Shown here piece after piece: positions 9,677 through 19,080 of a DNA stretch of 64,000 nt. The notes below the pieces were generated by a model. It ran no database searches, had not been told where the DNA came from, and saw only the letters and a program-made list of their open reading frames with translations. Each line of letters begins with the position of its first letter. Positions within the stretch are counted from its first letter, which is position 1. Both the position numbers and the translations under genes were made by a program. The DNA comes from Hyphomicrobiales bacterium (GTDB lineage: Bacteria; Pseudomonadota; Alphaproteobacteria; Rhizobiales; Aestuariivirgaceae), in the NCBI GenBank assembly GCA_016185245.1, contig JACPNZ010000030.1, forward strand, positions 62,001-126,000, in the 5' to 3' direction.

Positions 9677-11224
9677 ATGCAAGACCGCATTCTGATCGTC
9701 GACTTCGGCTCCCAGGTCACCCAGCTCATCGCAAGAAGGGTCCGCGAGGCCGGCGTCTATTCGGAAATTGTACCGTTCCAGGCGGCGGAAAAGGCCCTCG
9801 ACTGGCCGGGGCTCAAGGGCATCATCCTGTCGGGCGGGCCGGCCTCGGTGCACGAGGGGGGAAGCCCCCGGGCCCCCGACCGGGTGTTCACCCGGGGCCT
9901 TCCGGTTCTCGGCATCTGCTATGGCGAACAGACCATGTGCGCCCAGCTCGGAGGCAGCGTCGAGCCGTCGGGCCACCGCGAATTCGGCAAGGCCTTCGTC
10001 GAAGTGAAGGAGCCCAATGCGCTGTTCGATGGGGTGTGGAACCGGGGCGAGCGCCACCAGGTGTGGATGAGCCACGGCGACCGGATCACCGCCATCCCCA
10101 GGAGCTTCAAGGTTGTGGCCGCCACCGAGGGCGCTCCCTTCGCGGCAATCGCCGACGAGACCCGGCAGTTCTACGCCACCCAGTTCCACATGGAGGTCGT
10201 CCATACGCCTGACGGCGCCCGGCTGCTGGCCAATTTCGTGCGCGAAATTTGCGGCTGCAAGGGCACCTGGTCGATGGCCTCGTTCAAGGCCGAGATGATC
10301 GCCCGCATCAAGAAGCAGGTGGGTTTCGAGCGGGTGATCTGCGGGCTCTCCGGCGGGGTCGACTCGGCGGTCACCGCGGTCCTGATCCATGAGGCGATCG
10401 GCGAGCAGCTCACCTGCATCTTCGTCGATCACGGATTGATGCGCCTGAACGAGGCCGACGAGGTGGTGCAGCTCTTTCGCAAGGCCTACAACATCCCGCT
10501 CGTCCATGTCGATGCCTCGCGGCAGTTCCTCGCCGCACTGGAAGGGATCTCCGACCCGGAAGCGAAACGAAAGACCATCGGGAAGCTGTTCATCGAGGTA
10601 TTCGAGGTGGAAGCCAAGAAGGTGGGCGGCGCCGCCTTCCTCGCTCAGGGCACGCTCTATCCCGATGTGATCGAAAGCGTATCCTTCACCGGCGGGCCAT
10701 CGGTCACCATCAAGTCGCACCACAATGTCGGCGGCCTGCCCGAACGCATGCACATGAAACTCGTCGAGCCGCTCCGCGAGTTGTTCAAGGATGAAGTGAG
10801 GCTGCTCGGCCAAGAGCTTGGATTACCTCAACATTTTGTCGGCCGCCATCCCTTCCCCGGCCCCGGCCTGGCGATCCGCATTCCGGGCGAAGTCGGCCCT
10901 GAGGCGCTCGACCTATTGCGCCGCGCCGACCGCATCTATCTCGATGAAATCCGCAAGGCCGGACTCTACGACGCCATCTGGCAGGCCTTCGCGGTGCTCA
11001 CTCCGGTGCGCAGCGTTGGCGTCATGGGCGATGCCCGCACCTATGACCGGGTGCTGGCGCTCCGGGCCGTCACCTCGACCGACGGCATGACCGCCGAGAG
11101 CTTTCCCTTCGACCATTCCTTCCTCACCCATGTGGCAACCCGCATCATCAACGAGGTCAAGGGCATCTCCCGCGTGGTCTATGATGTGACGTCGAAGCCG
11201 CCGGGGACGATCGAGTGGGAGTGA
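9677..11224 (+). CDS. guaA: GMP synthase (glutamine-hydrolysing)
   Basis: GuaA converts XMP to GMP using ATP and glutamine. The 515-residue protein begins with a class I glutamine amidotransferase domain: nucleophile C81 in LGICYGEQ, and a His-Glu pair in FHMEVVHT. An ATP-pyrophosphatase domain with the P-loop SGGVDSAV and the C-terminal dimerisation domain ending PPGTIEWE complete it. Length and motif order match full GMP synthases. It is the last core gene before an 18-kb accessory block. Confidence 0.98.
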   Translation: MQDRILIVDFGSQVTQLIARRVREAGVYSEIVPFQAAEKALDWPGLKGIILSGGPASVHEGGSPRAPDRVFTRGLPVLGICYGEQTMCAQLGGSVEPSGHREFGKAFVEVKEPNALFDGVWNRGERHQVWMSHGDRITAIPRSFKVVAATEGAPFAAIADETRQFYATQFHMEVVHTPDGARLLANFVREICGCKGTWSMASFKAEMIARIKKQVGFERVICGLSGGVDSAVTAVLIHEAIGEQLTCIFVDHGLMRLNEADEVVQLFRKAYNIPLVHVDASRQFLAALEGISDPEAKRKTIGKLFIEVFEVEAKKVGGAAFLAQGTLYPDVIESVSFTGGPSVTIKSHHNVGGLPERMHMKLVEPLRELFKDEVRLLGQELGLPQHFVGRHPFPGPGLAIRIPGEVGPEALDLLRRADRIYLDEIRKAGLYDAIWQAFAVLTPVRSVGVMGDARTYDRVLALRAVTSTDGMTAESFPFDHSFLTHVATRIINEVKGISRVVYDVTSKPPGTIEWE

Positions 11225-11456
11225 GGAGAATCGGCGCTTTTCGGATACTTTCGGCGGTTCTAGCGTAACTTAGCGGGAGGCTCTCGGCGATGCCGTTGGA
11301 CGGTCGTGAAAACCGTAAAGCGCCGGTCATCGATTCTGCGGGCACTGGTCACCCGGCGTTGTTGCGAATATGGAAGTAGCGCCAACGCTGGAGAAAAGAC
11401 ATGGGGTGCCAGATTGCTGTCTCGCGAAAAACCTCAACTGAGCGGAATGTACTTCG

Positions 11457-13937
11457 ATGAAATCCAAGCGCCGAAACCTGAATTCCGCGGCCAAGCCGAA
11501 CAAGGAACCCAAGCTCTCGCGCAGCCATGCGCCCGCCGATCTTTCGCCACTGGATTGGCAGCGGGCTTTACGCCGCCAATTCGGCCGCGAGCAGGCCTTC
11601 GGGCTTGAAAATCTGAGCGGCGAACCGTTTTTCTCCGAGTTCCGGGTCAGCAATCCGGTTTCGAAATCCAGCTATCGCGTGGCGATTCGAGGCTTGGGGC
11701 CAGGTGGCAATTTCTGTTCATGCCCCGACTATGCCACCAGCGAGTTGGGCACCTGCAAGCACATCGAATTCACGCTTGCCCGGCTGGTGAAAAAACGCGG
11801 CGCCAAGACGGCGTTTGCGCGCGGCTACCATCCGGCGTTTTCCGAACTGTATTTGCGTAATGGAGGCCGTTGTCGAATACATTTTCACGCTGGTGCCGAT
11901 TGCCCGCCGGCGATGCGCGAGGCCGCCGCCGATTTGTTCGACGCCGAACACAACGGGATGCTGCCGGAGGAGCGCTTTGGCGAGCTGGAGCATTTCATGA
12001 CCATAGCGTCTAAGTCCGGCCATGAGTTGCGGGCCTATGACGATGCGCTCGATTTCGTCGCCGGAAGGCGCGATGCCGACCGGCGCGCCTCAAAACTCAA
12101 GCAGTTGTTCCCGCGCGGTGCCGCCGATCCCAAGCTGCTGGCACTTCTGAAGGTGCCGCTCTATCCCTATCAGGCCGAGGGGGCGCTGTTCGCGGTGCGG
12201 GCCGGCCGGGCGCTGATCGGCGACGATATGGGCCTGGGCAAGACCATTCAGGCAATTGCCGCGGTAGAAATACTGGCACGGCATTTCGGCGTCGCGAAAG
12301 TGCTGGTGATCTGCCCCACATCGCTCAAGTACCAGTGGCAGAGTGAGATCAAGCGGTTCTCCGGGCGGCAAGGTAAAAATGCGGCGCGTGTCATCAACGG
12401 TGGCCGGGCGCAGCGGCAGAGGGATTACGCCGTGGATGACTTCTACAAGATCACAAATTACGAGAAACTCAAACCCGATCTCGACCTGATCGCCGCCTGG
12501 ACGCCCGAACTGGTGATCGTCGACGAAGCGCAGCGGGTGAAAAACTGGAATACCATTGCGGCGCGCGCCTTGAAACGCATCGATAGCCCTTACGCGATCG
12601 TACTGACCGGCACGCCTCTGGAAAACAAGTTGGAGGAACTGATTTCCATTGTCCAGTTTGTCGATCAGCATCGGCTGGGGCCAACCTGGAAGCTGCTGCA
12701 CGAGCATCAGGTCAAGGACGAAGCCGGGCGCGTCACCGGCTATACCGGGCTGGAGAAGATCGGCCAGACGCTGGCGCCGGTCATGATCCGCCGGCGCAAG
12801 TCCGAGGTGCTGCGGCAACTGCCCAGCCGGACCGACCAGAACCTGCTGGTGCCGATGACCGAGATGCAAATGCTCTATCACCAGGAAAACGCCGACGTGG
12901 TGGCGAGAATCGTCCAGCGCTGGCGCAAGACGAGGTTCCTGTCGGACAAGGACCAGCGGCGGCTGACCTGCGCCCTGCAGAACATGCGCATGTCGTGCAA
13001 CAGCACCTATCTGCTCGATCGAGAAACCGACCATGGTGTCAAAGCTGACGAACTCGCCGCATTATTCGACGACCTGTTCGCTGAGCCTGAAACGAAGGCT
13101 GTGGTGTTTTCACAATGGACGCGGACCCACGACATCGTCATCCGGCGCCTCGAAGCGCGCGGGCTTGGCTACGTGAGCTTTCACGGCGGCGTGCCATCGG
13201 AAAAACGGCCGGCGCTGGTCGAACGGTTTCGTGACGACCCTACCTGCCGCGTGTTCCTGTCCACCGATGCGGGCAGCACTGGCCTCAATCTGCAGCATGC
13301 CTCGACCTTGGTGAACATGGACTTGCCATGGAACCCGGCGATTCTCGAACAGCGTATTGCGCGCATCCATCGCATGGGCCAGATAAGGTCGGTGCGGGTT
13401 ATCAATTTCGTGGCAAAGGGCACCATTGAGGAGGGCATGCTCTCGGTGCTGGCGTTCAAACGCTCCCTGTCGGCGGGAATTCTCGACGGCGGCAGCGGCG
13501 AGATTTCGCTCGGCGGAACGCGTCTCTCCCGTTTCATGAAGGACGTGGAAAACGTTACGGGACGTATGGGTGAGGGCGAGGCTGTGACACCGGCCGAGGA
13601 AGTGCGGAATATCGCCGCTGCCGATGACGCCATATCCATGGCGGAGGCCAACGAGGCTGCTGGCGAGATGGCAATCGTGCGGCTGGATACGCCCGTGTCG
13701 CCGCCACGCGAGGCAGCGTCCGATCCGTGGCAAGCCTTGCTGCAAGTGGGCACGCAGTTTATTGCCGCTCTGGCGGCTGCCAACGATCCCAAGGCTCCGG
13801 CGCATCCATGGATTGAGCGCGATCCAGCCACCGGCCTGCAAAACCTCAAGGTGCCGCTGCCGCCACCGGAAACGGCGGGACAACTTGCCAATGTGCTTTC
13901 GGCGCTCGCAGACAGCTTGCGGGGAAAGATTGCGTGA
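11457..13937 (+). CDS. SWIM-domain SNF2-family helicase-like ATPase
   Basis: This 826-residue protein combines an N-terminal SWIM zinc finger (C87, C89, C100, H102 in the FCSC...CKH pattern) with a Snf2/RapA-type superfamily 2 motor. Motor motifs are visible in order: DDMGLGKT (Walker A, near 257-263), VDEAQRVKNW (motif II, DEAQ at 356-359), LTGTPLENKLEEL (motif III), DAGSTGLNLQHA and the motif VI arginines in EQRIARIHRMGQ. Such proteins translocate on DNA and remodel protein-DNA complexes or help repair. An extra tail of about 150 residues follows the motor. It stands alone directly after the core guaA gene, with no partner methylase or nuclease. A role in DNA repair or defence is possible but not shown by context. 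Confidence 0.88.
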   Translation: MKSKRRNLNSAAKPNKEPKLSRSHAPADLSPLDWQRALRRQFGREQAFGLENLSGEPFFSEFRVSNPVSKSSYRVAIRGLGPGGNFCSCPDYATSELGTCKHIEFTLARLVKKRGAKTAFARGYHPAFSELYLRNGGRCRIHFHAGADCPPAMREAAADLFDAEHNGMLPEERFGELEHFMTIASKSGHELRAYDDALDFVAGRRDADRRASKLKQLFPRGAADPKLLALLKVPLYPYQAEGALFAVRAGRALIGDDMGLGKTIQAIAAVEILARHFGVAKVLVICPTSLKYQWQSEIKRFSGRQGKNAARVINGGRAQRQRDYAVDDFYKITNYEKLKPDLDLIAAWTPELVIVDEAQRVKNWNTIAARALKRIDSPYAIVLTGTPLENKLEELISIVQFVDQHRLGPTWKLLHEHQVKDEAGRVTGYTGLEKIGQTLAPVMIRRRKSEVLRQLPSRTDQNLLVPMTEMQMLYHQENADVVARIVQRWRKTRFLSDKDQRRLTCALQNMRMSCNSTYLLDRETDHGVKADELAALFDDLFAEPETKAVVFSQWTRTHDIVIRRLEARGLGYVSFHGGVPSEKRPALVERFRDDPTCRVFLSTDAGSTGLNLQHASTLVNMDLPWNPAILEQRIARIHRMGQIRSVRVINFVAKGTIEEGMLSVLAFKRSLSAGILDGGSGEISLGGTRLSRFMKDVENVTGRMGEGEAVTPAEEVRNIAAADDAISMAEANEAAGEMAIVRLDTPVSPPREAASDPWQALLQVGTQFIAALAAANDPKAPAHPWIERDPATGLQNLKVPLPPPETAGQLANVLSALADSLRGKIA

Positions 13938-14001
13938 TGGGCTGTGGCTGAACGCACGATCGCTTCAGTTGCTGGACCGGTGATGAAACCTCTACCGGCG
14001 C

Positions 14002-14022
14002 GGCCGACAGCGGCCTCGTTTT
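14002..14022 (+). terminator. Possible weak terminator after the SNF2 gene
   Basis: GGCCG (14002-14006) and CGGCC (14011-14015) form a 5-bp stem followed by TCGTTTT. It lies about 65 bases past the helicase stop and before the LacI operator. The stem is short, so this is tentative. Confidence 0.3.
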
Positions 14023-14066
14023 AAATCTGAAATTTCAGCTAACCCTATACCCGCTGCAGCCACGGA

Positions 14067-14095
14067 TTGACTTTTCATACAAAGTGGTTCACTAA
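14067..14095 (+). promoter_or_regulatory. Predicted promoter of the lacI-type operon
   Basis: TTGACT (14067-14072) and CACTAA (14090-14095), 17 bases apart, make a reasonable -35/-10 pair. The -10 lies inside the left arm of the palindromic operator, which would allow autorepression. Confidence 0.4.
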
Positions 14096-14116
14096 AGCGA
14101 TTTAGTAAACCGCTTT
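14081..14116. promoter_or_regulatory. LacI-family operator palindrome
   Basis: Arms AAAGTGGTTCACTAAA (14081-14096) and TTTAGTAAACCGCTTT (14101-14116) match as inverted repeats at 14 of 16 positions across a GCGA spacer. It is 11 bases upstream of the TTG start of the LacI-type gene and is the obvious binding site for that regulator. Confidence 0.7.
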
Positions 14117-14127
14117 ACGGAGCTTGC

Positions 14128-15219
14128 TTGCTCAGGAGGCCTACCATAGCCGATGTCGCCCGGCGGGCGGGTCTATCTCCCGCTGCGGTTTCGCGCTGGC
14201 TGAATGGCAGCATGCAGCTTCCGGCAGCGACAGGCGACAAGATCCGGGAAGCCGTCGAGGCGTTGGACTATCGCCCGCATGCGCAAGCCCGCCGCCTCTC
14301 GCGCGGCCGATCGGACACTATCGGCATCGTGGTACCCGACATTTCCAATCCGTTTTTTGCGGTGATCGCGGGCGAAGCCGAACGCGTCGCGACTGACGCG
14401 GGGCTTGACCTGGTGATCTGGTCTTCGCGCAATCTCATCACGCGGGAACTCGCCTGCTTCGACCGGCTGGCGTCCGGTTTCATCGACGGCCTCATTCTCA
14501 TCACCAATCATGAAGATGATGGCCGGCTGGCCGTTGCCATCAACAGGAATAAAGGCCGCGTGGTCATCGTCGATGAGGACGTGAGAGGGGTGCATGCCCC
14601 GCGCTTCTTTGTCGAGAACGAGGACGGCGGCTATCAGGCGACGAAACACCTGATTGAGCGCGGGCATCGCCATATTCTGCACATCGGCGGACCCAGTGGC
14701 GTCATGAGCGCCATCGAACGCGCGGCGGGATGGAAGCATGCACTCGCGGACGCGTCGATCACGCCGTCGGCCAATTGGCAGATATTCACGGAATATGAAG
14801 TAGGACTGGCAACCGAGGCCGCCGCCGCCATATTCAGGCTGTCGCCACGGCCCACTGCCGTGTTTGCAGGCAGCGATGCCATTGCGCTTGGTGTTCTGAC
14901 ACAGGCCCGTGCCCAGAATGTTGCGATTCCGGCAGACATGTCGCTTGCGGGATTCGACGGCATGCCGATCGTCGATCTGCTCGGGCCACCGTTGACGAGT
15001 ATCGCGCAGCCCATTGATGTGCTCGGCCGGCTTGGCGCCGAGCAGCTGATCAGGATGCTCAACGGAGCCGCGGATTCAGCGGCCCCAATCCGGCTTCCGG
15101 TGACGCTCGTTGTGCGTGGCTCCGTTAGCGCTCCAAGTCATAGACTCGGGTTTGCATCGCAGACCCCAATCCATCGAACCGGGGGAATGATCCCACAGTC
15201 GATTAACCAGGGAGAGTGA
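14128..15219 (+). CDS. LacI-family transcriptional regulator
   Basis: The 363-residue regulator has the LacI HTH and hinge (TIADVARRAGLSPAAVSRWLNG, then DYRPHAQARRLSRGRS) followed by a periplasmic-binding-protein-like sensor (IGIVVPDISNPFFAVIAGEAE onward). Translation apparently starts at a TTG (14128), since no ATG precedes the HTH and the frame matches the family from the third residue. The gene heads an operon: the binding-protein gene begins 1 base after its stop. The 36-bp palindrome just upstream suggests autoregulation together with all downstream genes. The effector is probably the imported sugar-like compound or a product of it. Confidence 0.93.
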   Translation: MLRRPTIADVARRAGLSPAAVSRWLNGSMQLPAATGDKIREAVEALDYRPHAQARRLSRGRSDTIGIVVPDISNPFFAVIAGEAERVATDAGLDLVIWSSRNLITRELACFDRLASGFIDGLILITNHEDDGRLAVAINRNKGRVVIVDEDVRGVHAPRFFVENEDGGYQATKHLIERGHRHILHIGGPSGVMSAIERAAGWKHALADASITPSANWQIFTEYEVGLATEAAAAIFRLSPRPTAVFAGSDAIALGVLTQARAQNVAIPADMSLAGFDGMPIVDLLGPPLTSIAQPIDVLGRLGAEQLIRMLNGAADSAAPIRLPVTLVVRGSVSAPSHRLGFASQTPIHRTGGMIPQSINQGE

Positions 15220-15220
15220 A

Positions 15221-16171
15221 ATGCAATACGTGACACGCAGAAGCTTGCTGTCGGCCGCCGCCGCTACCGCGCTCGCGCTCATGGGCGGACTGGCGTCAGC
15301 CCAGGAAAAGCCGACATTCGCGCTGATTCAAATCAATCAGCAGGCCTTGTTCTTTACGCAAATGAATGAAGGCGCACAGAAGGCCGCCGATGCGGCCGGC
15401 GCCAATCTGGTCATCTTCAACGCCAACAATGACCCGGCGGCGCAGAACAATGCGATCGAAACCTACATGCAGCAAAAGGTTAATGGACTGATTGTCGTCG
15501 CCATCGATACCAACGGCATCATGCCGGCTGTGAACGCCGCTGCTGCGGCCGGCATACCGGTCGTGGCGATCGACGCCGTGCTGCCTGCCGATGGCCCGCA
15601 GAAGGCGCAGATCGGCGTCGATAATGAGGGTGCGGGCCGAATGATCGGCGAGTACTTTCTGAAAGTGATGAAAGACAGCATGGGCGGCAAAGCGAAGCTC
15701 GGCATTGTCGGTGCGCTGAACTCCACCATTCAGAATATCCGGCAGAAGGGATTCGAGGATGTGGTTAAGGCCGATAGCAACGTGACGATAGCGGGCGTGG
15801 TCGATGGCCGCAACGTGCAGGACAACGCACTTGCCGCTGCCGAGAACCTGATCACGGCCAACCCCGATCTGACCGCCATCTATGCCACCGGCGAGCCGGC
15901 CTTGCTCGGCGCTGTGGCGGCCATCGAGAGTCAGGGCAAGCAGGGCCAGGTGAAGCTTGTCGGTTGGGATCTCACGGCCTCCGCCATCAAGGGCATCGAT
16001 GGCGGCTATGTTGTGGGCGTCATCCAGCAGGATCCATCCGGCATGGGGGCTGCGGGTGTTAACGCGTTGATGAAACTCTATGGCGGCGGAACGGTCGAGA
16101 AAAAAATCTCCGTGCCGGTTACTATCGTCACCAAGGACAACGTCGAGCCCTATCGCGCCGTCTTCAAATGA
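15221..16171 (+). CDS. Ribose-type ABC importer, periplasmic substrate-binding protein
   Basis: This is the substrate receptor of a carbohydrate-type ABC importer (RbsB/type I periplasmic fold). The N-terminus has a signal peptide (MQYVTRRSLLSAAAATALAL, cleavage near ASA-QEK). The mature part follows the family pattern: FFTQMNEGAQKAADAAGANLVI, then GLIVVAIDTNGIMPAVNAA and VVAIDAVLP. The C-terminal half contains NPDLTAIYATGEPALLGAVAA, where sugar binders usually have an N-D pair, so the ligand may not be plain ribose. The stop overlaps the ATPase start (ATGA). Confidence 0.92.
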   Translation: MQYVTRRSLLSAAAATALALMGGLASAQEKPTFALIQINQQALFFTQMNEGAQKAADAAGANLVIFNANNDPAAQNNAIETYMQQKVNGLIVVAIDTNGIMPAVNAAAAAGIPVVAIDAVLPADGPQKAQIGVDNEGAGRMIGEYFLKVMKDSMGGKAKLGIVGALNSTIQNIRQKGFEDVVKADSNVTIAGVVDGRNVQDNALAAAENLITANPDLTAIYATGEPALLGAVAAIESQGKQGQVKLVGWDLTASAIKGIDGGYVVGVIQQDPSGMGAAGVNALMKLYGGGTVEKKISVPVTIVTKDNVEPYRAVFK

Positions 16172-16989
16172 CAGGAAGCGGCCTGAGCGAGGCGGCGCAA
16201 GCCGCCTCGCATTCCAATCCGCACGGCTTGGCGCGCGTTACGATGCGCGGCATCCAGAAGCGTTTTGGTTCTATCGAAGCGCTGCGTGGCGTCGATCTCG
16301 ATCTGATGCCGGGAGAGTGTCTTGGTCTCGTCGGCGACAATGCGGCGGGCAAATCGACGCTGACGAAGGTATTGTCCGGCGCCTATGTGGCGGATGAAGG
16401 AACAATTACCATTGATGGCGCGCTAGCGTCTTTTCGCACCCCCGCCGAAGCGCGCCGGCACAGAATAGAAATGGTCTATCAGGATCTCTCCCTGTGCGAC
16501 ACGATCGATGTCGCCGGAAACCTGTTTCTGGGCCGCGAGAAATTCGTCGGCGCATCGCTGTTCGGCTTCCTCGCCAAACGCCGGATGGCGGAAGAAGCCC
16601 GCCGCATGCTCGATGGGCTCGAAATCAACATTCCCAACATGTCAGCGTTGGTGGCGCAGCTCTCGGGCGGCCAGCGCCAATCCATCGCCATTGCCAGAGC
16701 CGCGGCCTTCGATCCCCAGGTCTTGATCATGGACGAGCCCACCTCGGCGCTCGCCGTGGCGGAAGTTGAGGCGGTGCTGGCGCTCATCCAGCGCCTGAAA
16801 GCGCGTGGTGTCAGTGTTGTTCTCATCACCCACCGGCTTCAGGATCTGTTCCGCGTCTGCGACCGTATCGCTGTCATGTATGAAGGAACCAAAGTGGCGG
16901 AAAGGCAGATTGCCAAGACCGATCTCACGGAGATCGTAAAGCTCATCGTCGGCGAAGGTCATGTCTCGAAGCGTGGAACGGCCTCATGA
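16168..16989 (+). CDS. Ribose-type ABC importer, ATP-binding protein (single domain)
   Basis: The 273-residue ATPase has one ABC domain: Walker A GDNAAGKST, signature LSGGQRQS, Walker B VLIMDEPTSALA and switch ITHR. Ribose-type systems usually have a fused double ATPase of about 500 residues; this one resembles the single-domain FrcA-like subtype, so two copies should assemble with the permease. It overlaps both neighbours by 4 bases, which argues for strict co-translation. Confidence 0.92.
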   Translation: MTGSGLSEAAQAASHSNPHGLARVTMRGIQKRFGSIEALRGVDLDLMPGECLGLVGDNAAGKSTLTKVLSGAYVADEGTITIDGALASFRTPAEARRHRIEMVYQDLSLCDTIDVAGNLFLGREKFVGASLFGFLAKRRMAEEARRMLDGLEINIPNMSALVAQLSGGQRQSIAIARAAAFDPQVLIMDEPTSALAVAEVEAVLALIQRLKARGVSVVLITHRLQDLFRVCDRIAVMYEGTKVAERQIAKTDLTEIVKLIVGEGHVSKRGTAS

Positions 16990-17984
16990 GCGGATATAGC
17001 GGTAGGCCGAAGACTTCTCCACGCGCCGATTTCCTCGCCGCTCACGCGCAAGTGCTTTCCATCGCGGTGTTCTTCGTGCTGTGCCTTGCCGTGTTCTCGG
17101 TGGTGAGCGATGCGTTTTTTTCGACGGGCAATTTTCTCAATCTGCTGCGTCAATCCGCGCCGATGCTCATCGTGGCAGTGGCGATGACCTTCGTGATTAC
17201 CACGGGTGGGATCGATCTCTCCGTGGGTTCGACCGTTGCACTGGTGAATGCGCTGGCGGCGATACTTTTGCAGGTGGGAATTCCTTGGTCGGTGGTGATC
17301 CTGGCCTTGCTATGTGCCGGAGCCGCAACCGGCGCCGTGCAGGGCTGGTTCGTGGCTTTCGAAGGCATACCGGCCTTCATCGTCACACTGGCCGGCCTTT
17401 CGATCCTGCGCGGCGTCGCACTGCTCATGACGCAAGGCTTCTCCATCCCGATTGCGCCCGATAGCCTGTTTGTTCAGATCGGACGTGGCTGGCTCGCCGG
17501 CATTCCGTTCCCGGCGGTCATTGCCATCATATCGCTCCTTGCGGGATTCGCGGCCCTGAACCTGATGCAATTTGGCCGCCATGTCGTGGCGATCGGCGCC
17601 AACATGGAGGCGGCGCGCCGGGCTGGTGTGCCGGTGAAGTGGCGGCTCATCATGTGCTATGTGCTGAGCGGGATTGCCGCCGCCGTTGCCGGTATTGTTA
17701 TTGCCGCGCGCCTGGGGTCGGGATCTTCAAATGCGGCCGTGGGATTTGAGCTCGAGGTGATTGCAGCCGTGGTGCTGGGCGGCACGTCGCTCATGGGGGG
17801 CAAGGGTACGATCATCGGAACGGCGCTCGGCGCCTTGACGATCGCCGTCATCGGCAATGGCCTGATCCTCTCGCATGTGTCGCCGTTCTTTACACAAATC
17901 GTGACCGGCCTCATCATCCTCATCGCAATCTGGCTCAACACCAGAGTCTTCGCGAGGCTCGCCGCGCCGGTGCGCCGACCGTGA
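16986..17984 (+). CDS. Ribose-type ABC importer, permease
   Basis: The 332-residue integral membrane protein is of the RbsC/BPD-transp-2 family, with about 8-10 hydrophobic segments. The motifs TTGGIDLSVGSTVALVNALAA near the N-terminus and VVLGGTSLMGGKGTIIGT near the C-terminus are typical of ribose-type permeases. It presumably forms a homodimer. The following hydrolase gene begins 13 bases after its stop. Confidence 0.93.
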   Translation: MSGYSGRPKTSPRADFLAAHAQVLSIAVFFVLCLAVFSVVSDAFFSTGNFLNLLRQSAPMLIVAVAMTFVITTGGIDLSVGSTVALVNALAAILLQVGIPWSVVILALLCAGAATGAVQGWFVAFEGIPAFIVTLAGLSILRGVALLMTQGFSIPIAPDSLFVQIGRGWLAGIPFPAVIAIISLLAGFAALNLMQFGRHVVAIGANMEAARRAGVPVKWRLIMCYVLSGIAAAVAGIVIAARLGSGSSNAAVGFELEVIAAVVLGGTSLMGGKGTIIGTALGALTIAVIGNGLILSHVSPFFTQIVTGLIILIAIWLNTRVFARLAAPVRRP

Positions 17985-17997
17985 AGGGCGGGATCGC

Positions 17998-19080
17998 ATG
18001 ATGGAACTGGCGGAAGCGCATATCGGCTCGGGAAAAGTCATGACGGTGCGGGGGGCTGTTCCCGCAGCCAACCTGGGCATCACGCTGCCGCATGAACATA
18101 TCCTCAATGACTGCCGGTGCTGGTGGCACAAACCTGTCGAGGCGGACCGGCACTCTCTCGCGGATGGCCCTGTTCATATGGGGATCATCGGTGAACTCCG
18201 CATGGACCCCTTCGTCAATCGCGACAATTGCACGCTCGATGACGAGGCCCTCGCCGTCAGTGAGCTGCTGGCGTTCAAGACCGCGGGAGGGGCGACGGTT
18301 GTCGACCCCACCTGCCGGGGAATCGGCCGCAACCCGGAAGCACTCGTGCGCATCTCGCTGGCTACAGGCCTCCACATTGTCATGGGCTCCGGTTACTACC
18401 TTCAGACCTCGCACCCGCCGGAACTTGCGCGACTTTCCATCGATAACATCGCCGATGAAATCGTTACCGAGGCACTGCGTGGCGTCGGGGATACAGGCGT
18501 GAAGATCGGCCTCATCGGCGAAATTGGCGTATCGGGCGAGTTCACCAGGGATGAAGAAAAATCGCTGCGTGGCGCGGCGCGCGCCCAGGACCGCACCCAA
18601 CTGCCATTGATGGTGCATCTCCCGGCCTGGTACCGCCACGCCCATCGAGTGCTCGACATCGTTGCCGAGGAGGGCGGCAATATCCGCCATACGGTCCTCT
18701 GCCACATGAATCCCTCCGGCAGTGATCCCGGATATCAAATGTCGCTTGCCGAGCGTGGGGCCTTCATCGAGTATGACATGCTGGGCATGGATTATTGGTA
18801 TGCCGACCAGCAGGTGCAGTGCCCTTCCGATGAGGAAAACGCCCGCGCCATCGCCGGACTCGTCGCCGCCGGTCACACCAGCCGCCTGCTCCTCTCCCAG
18901 GACGTGTTCCTCAAGATGATGCTCTGCCAGTATGGCGGTTTCGGTTATGCCTATGTCCTCAAACACTTTGTTCCACGCCTGAGACGGCATGGCGTGCCCG
19001 AGGCCGCGATATCGGCAATGCTGATCGACAATCCCCGTAGCGTCTTTCACGCGGCCTCGTTTTCACGGAGAATATCATGA
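17998..19080 (+). CDS. Phosphotriesterase-family metal-dependent hydrolase
   Basis: This 360-residue TIM-barrel amidohydrolase belongs to the phosphotriesterase (PTE) family. All metal-site positions can be placed: H32 and H34 in LPHEH, bridging E175 in LIGEIG, H207 in LMVHLP, H236 in VLCHMN and D302 in LLLSQDV. The bridging residue is a glutamate, as in the E. coli phosphotriesterase homology protein, where classical PTE has a carbamylated lysine. Family members include lactonases, esterases and organophosphate hydrolases. In this operon it probably opens or cleaves the imported compound or a metabolite of it. The stop overlaps the next start (ATGA). Confidence 0.9.
   Translation: MMELAEAHIGSGKVMTVRGAVPAANLGITLPHEHILNDCRCWWHKPVEADRHSLADGPVHMGIIGELRMDPFVNRDNCTLDDEALAVSELLAFKTAGGATVVDPTCRGIGRNPEALVRISLATGLHIVMGSGYYLQTSHPPELARLSIDNIADEIVTEALRGVGDTGVKIGLIGEIGVSGEFTRDEEKSLRGAARAQDRTQLPLMVHLPAWYRHAHRVLDIVAEEGGNIRHTVLCHMNPSGSDPGYQMSLAERGAFIEYDMLGMDYWYADQQVQCPSDEENARAIAGLVAAGHTSRLLLSQDVFLKMMLCQYGGFGYAYVLKHFVPRLRRHGVPEAAISAMLIDNPRSVFHAASFSRRIS

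Noticed and set aside
9659-10813. 384-codon minus-strand frame
   Set aside because: It lies antisense to guaA and has shadow composition; guaA motifs are complete on the plus strand.
11225-11456. Possible tRNA or attachment site after guaA
   Set aside because: No cloverleaf, no CCA-type end and no matching repeat at the other side of the accessory block could be found by eye.
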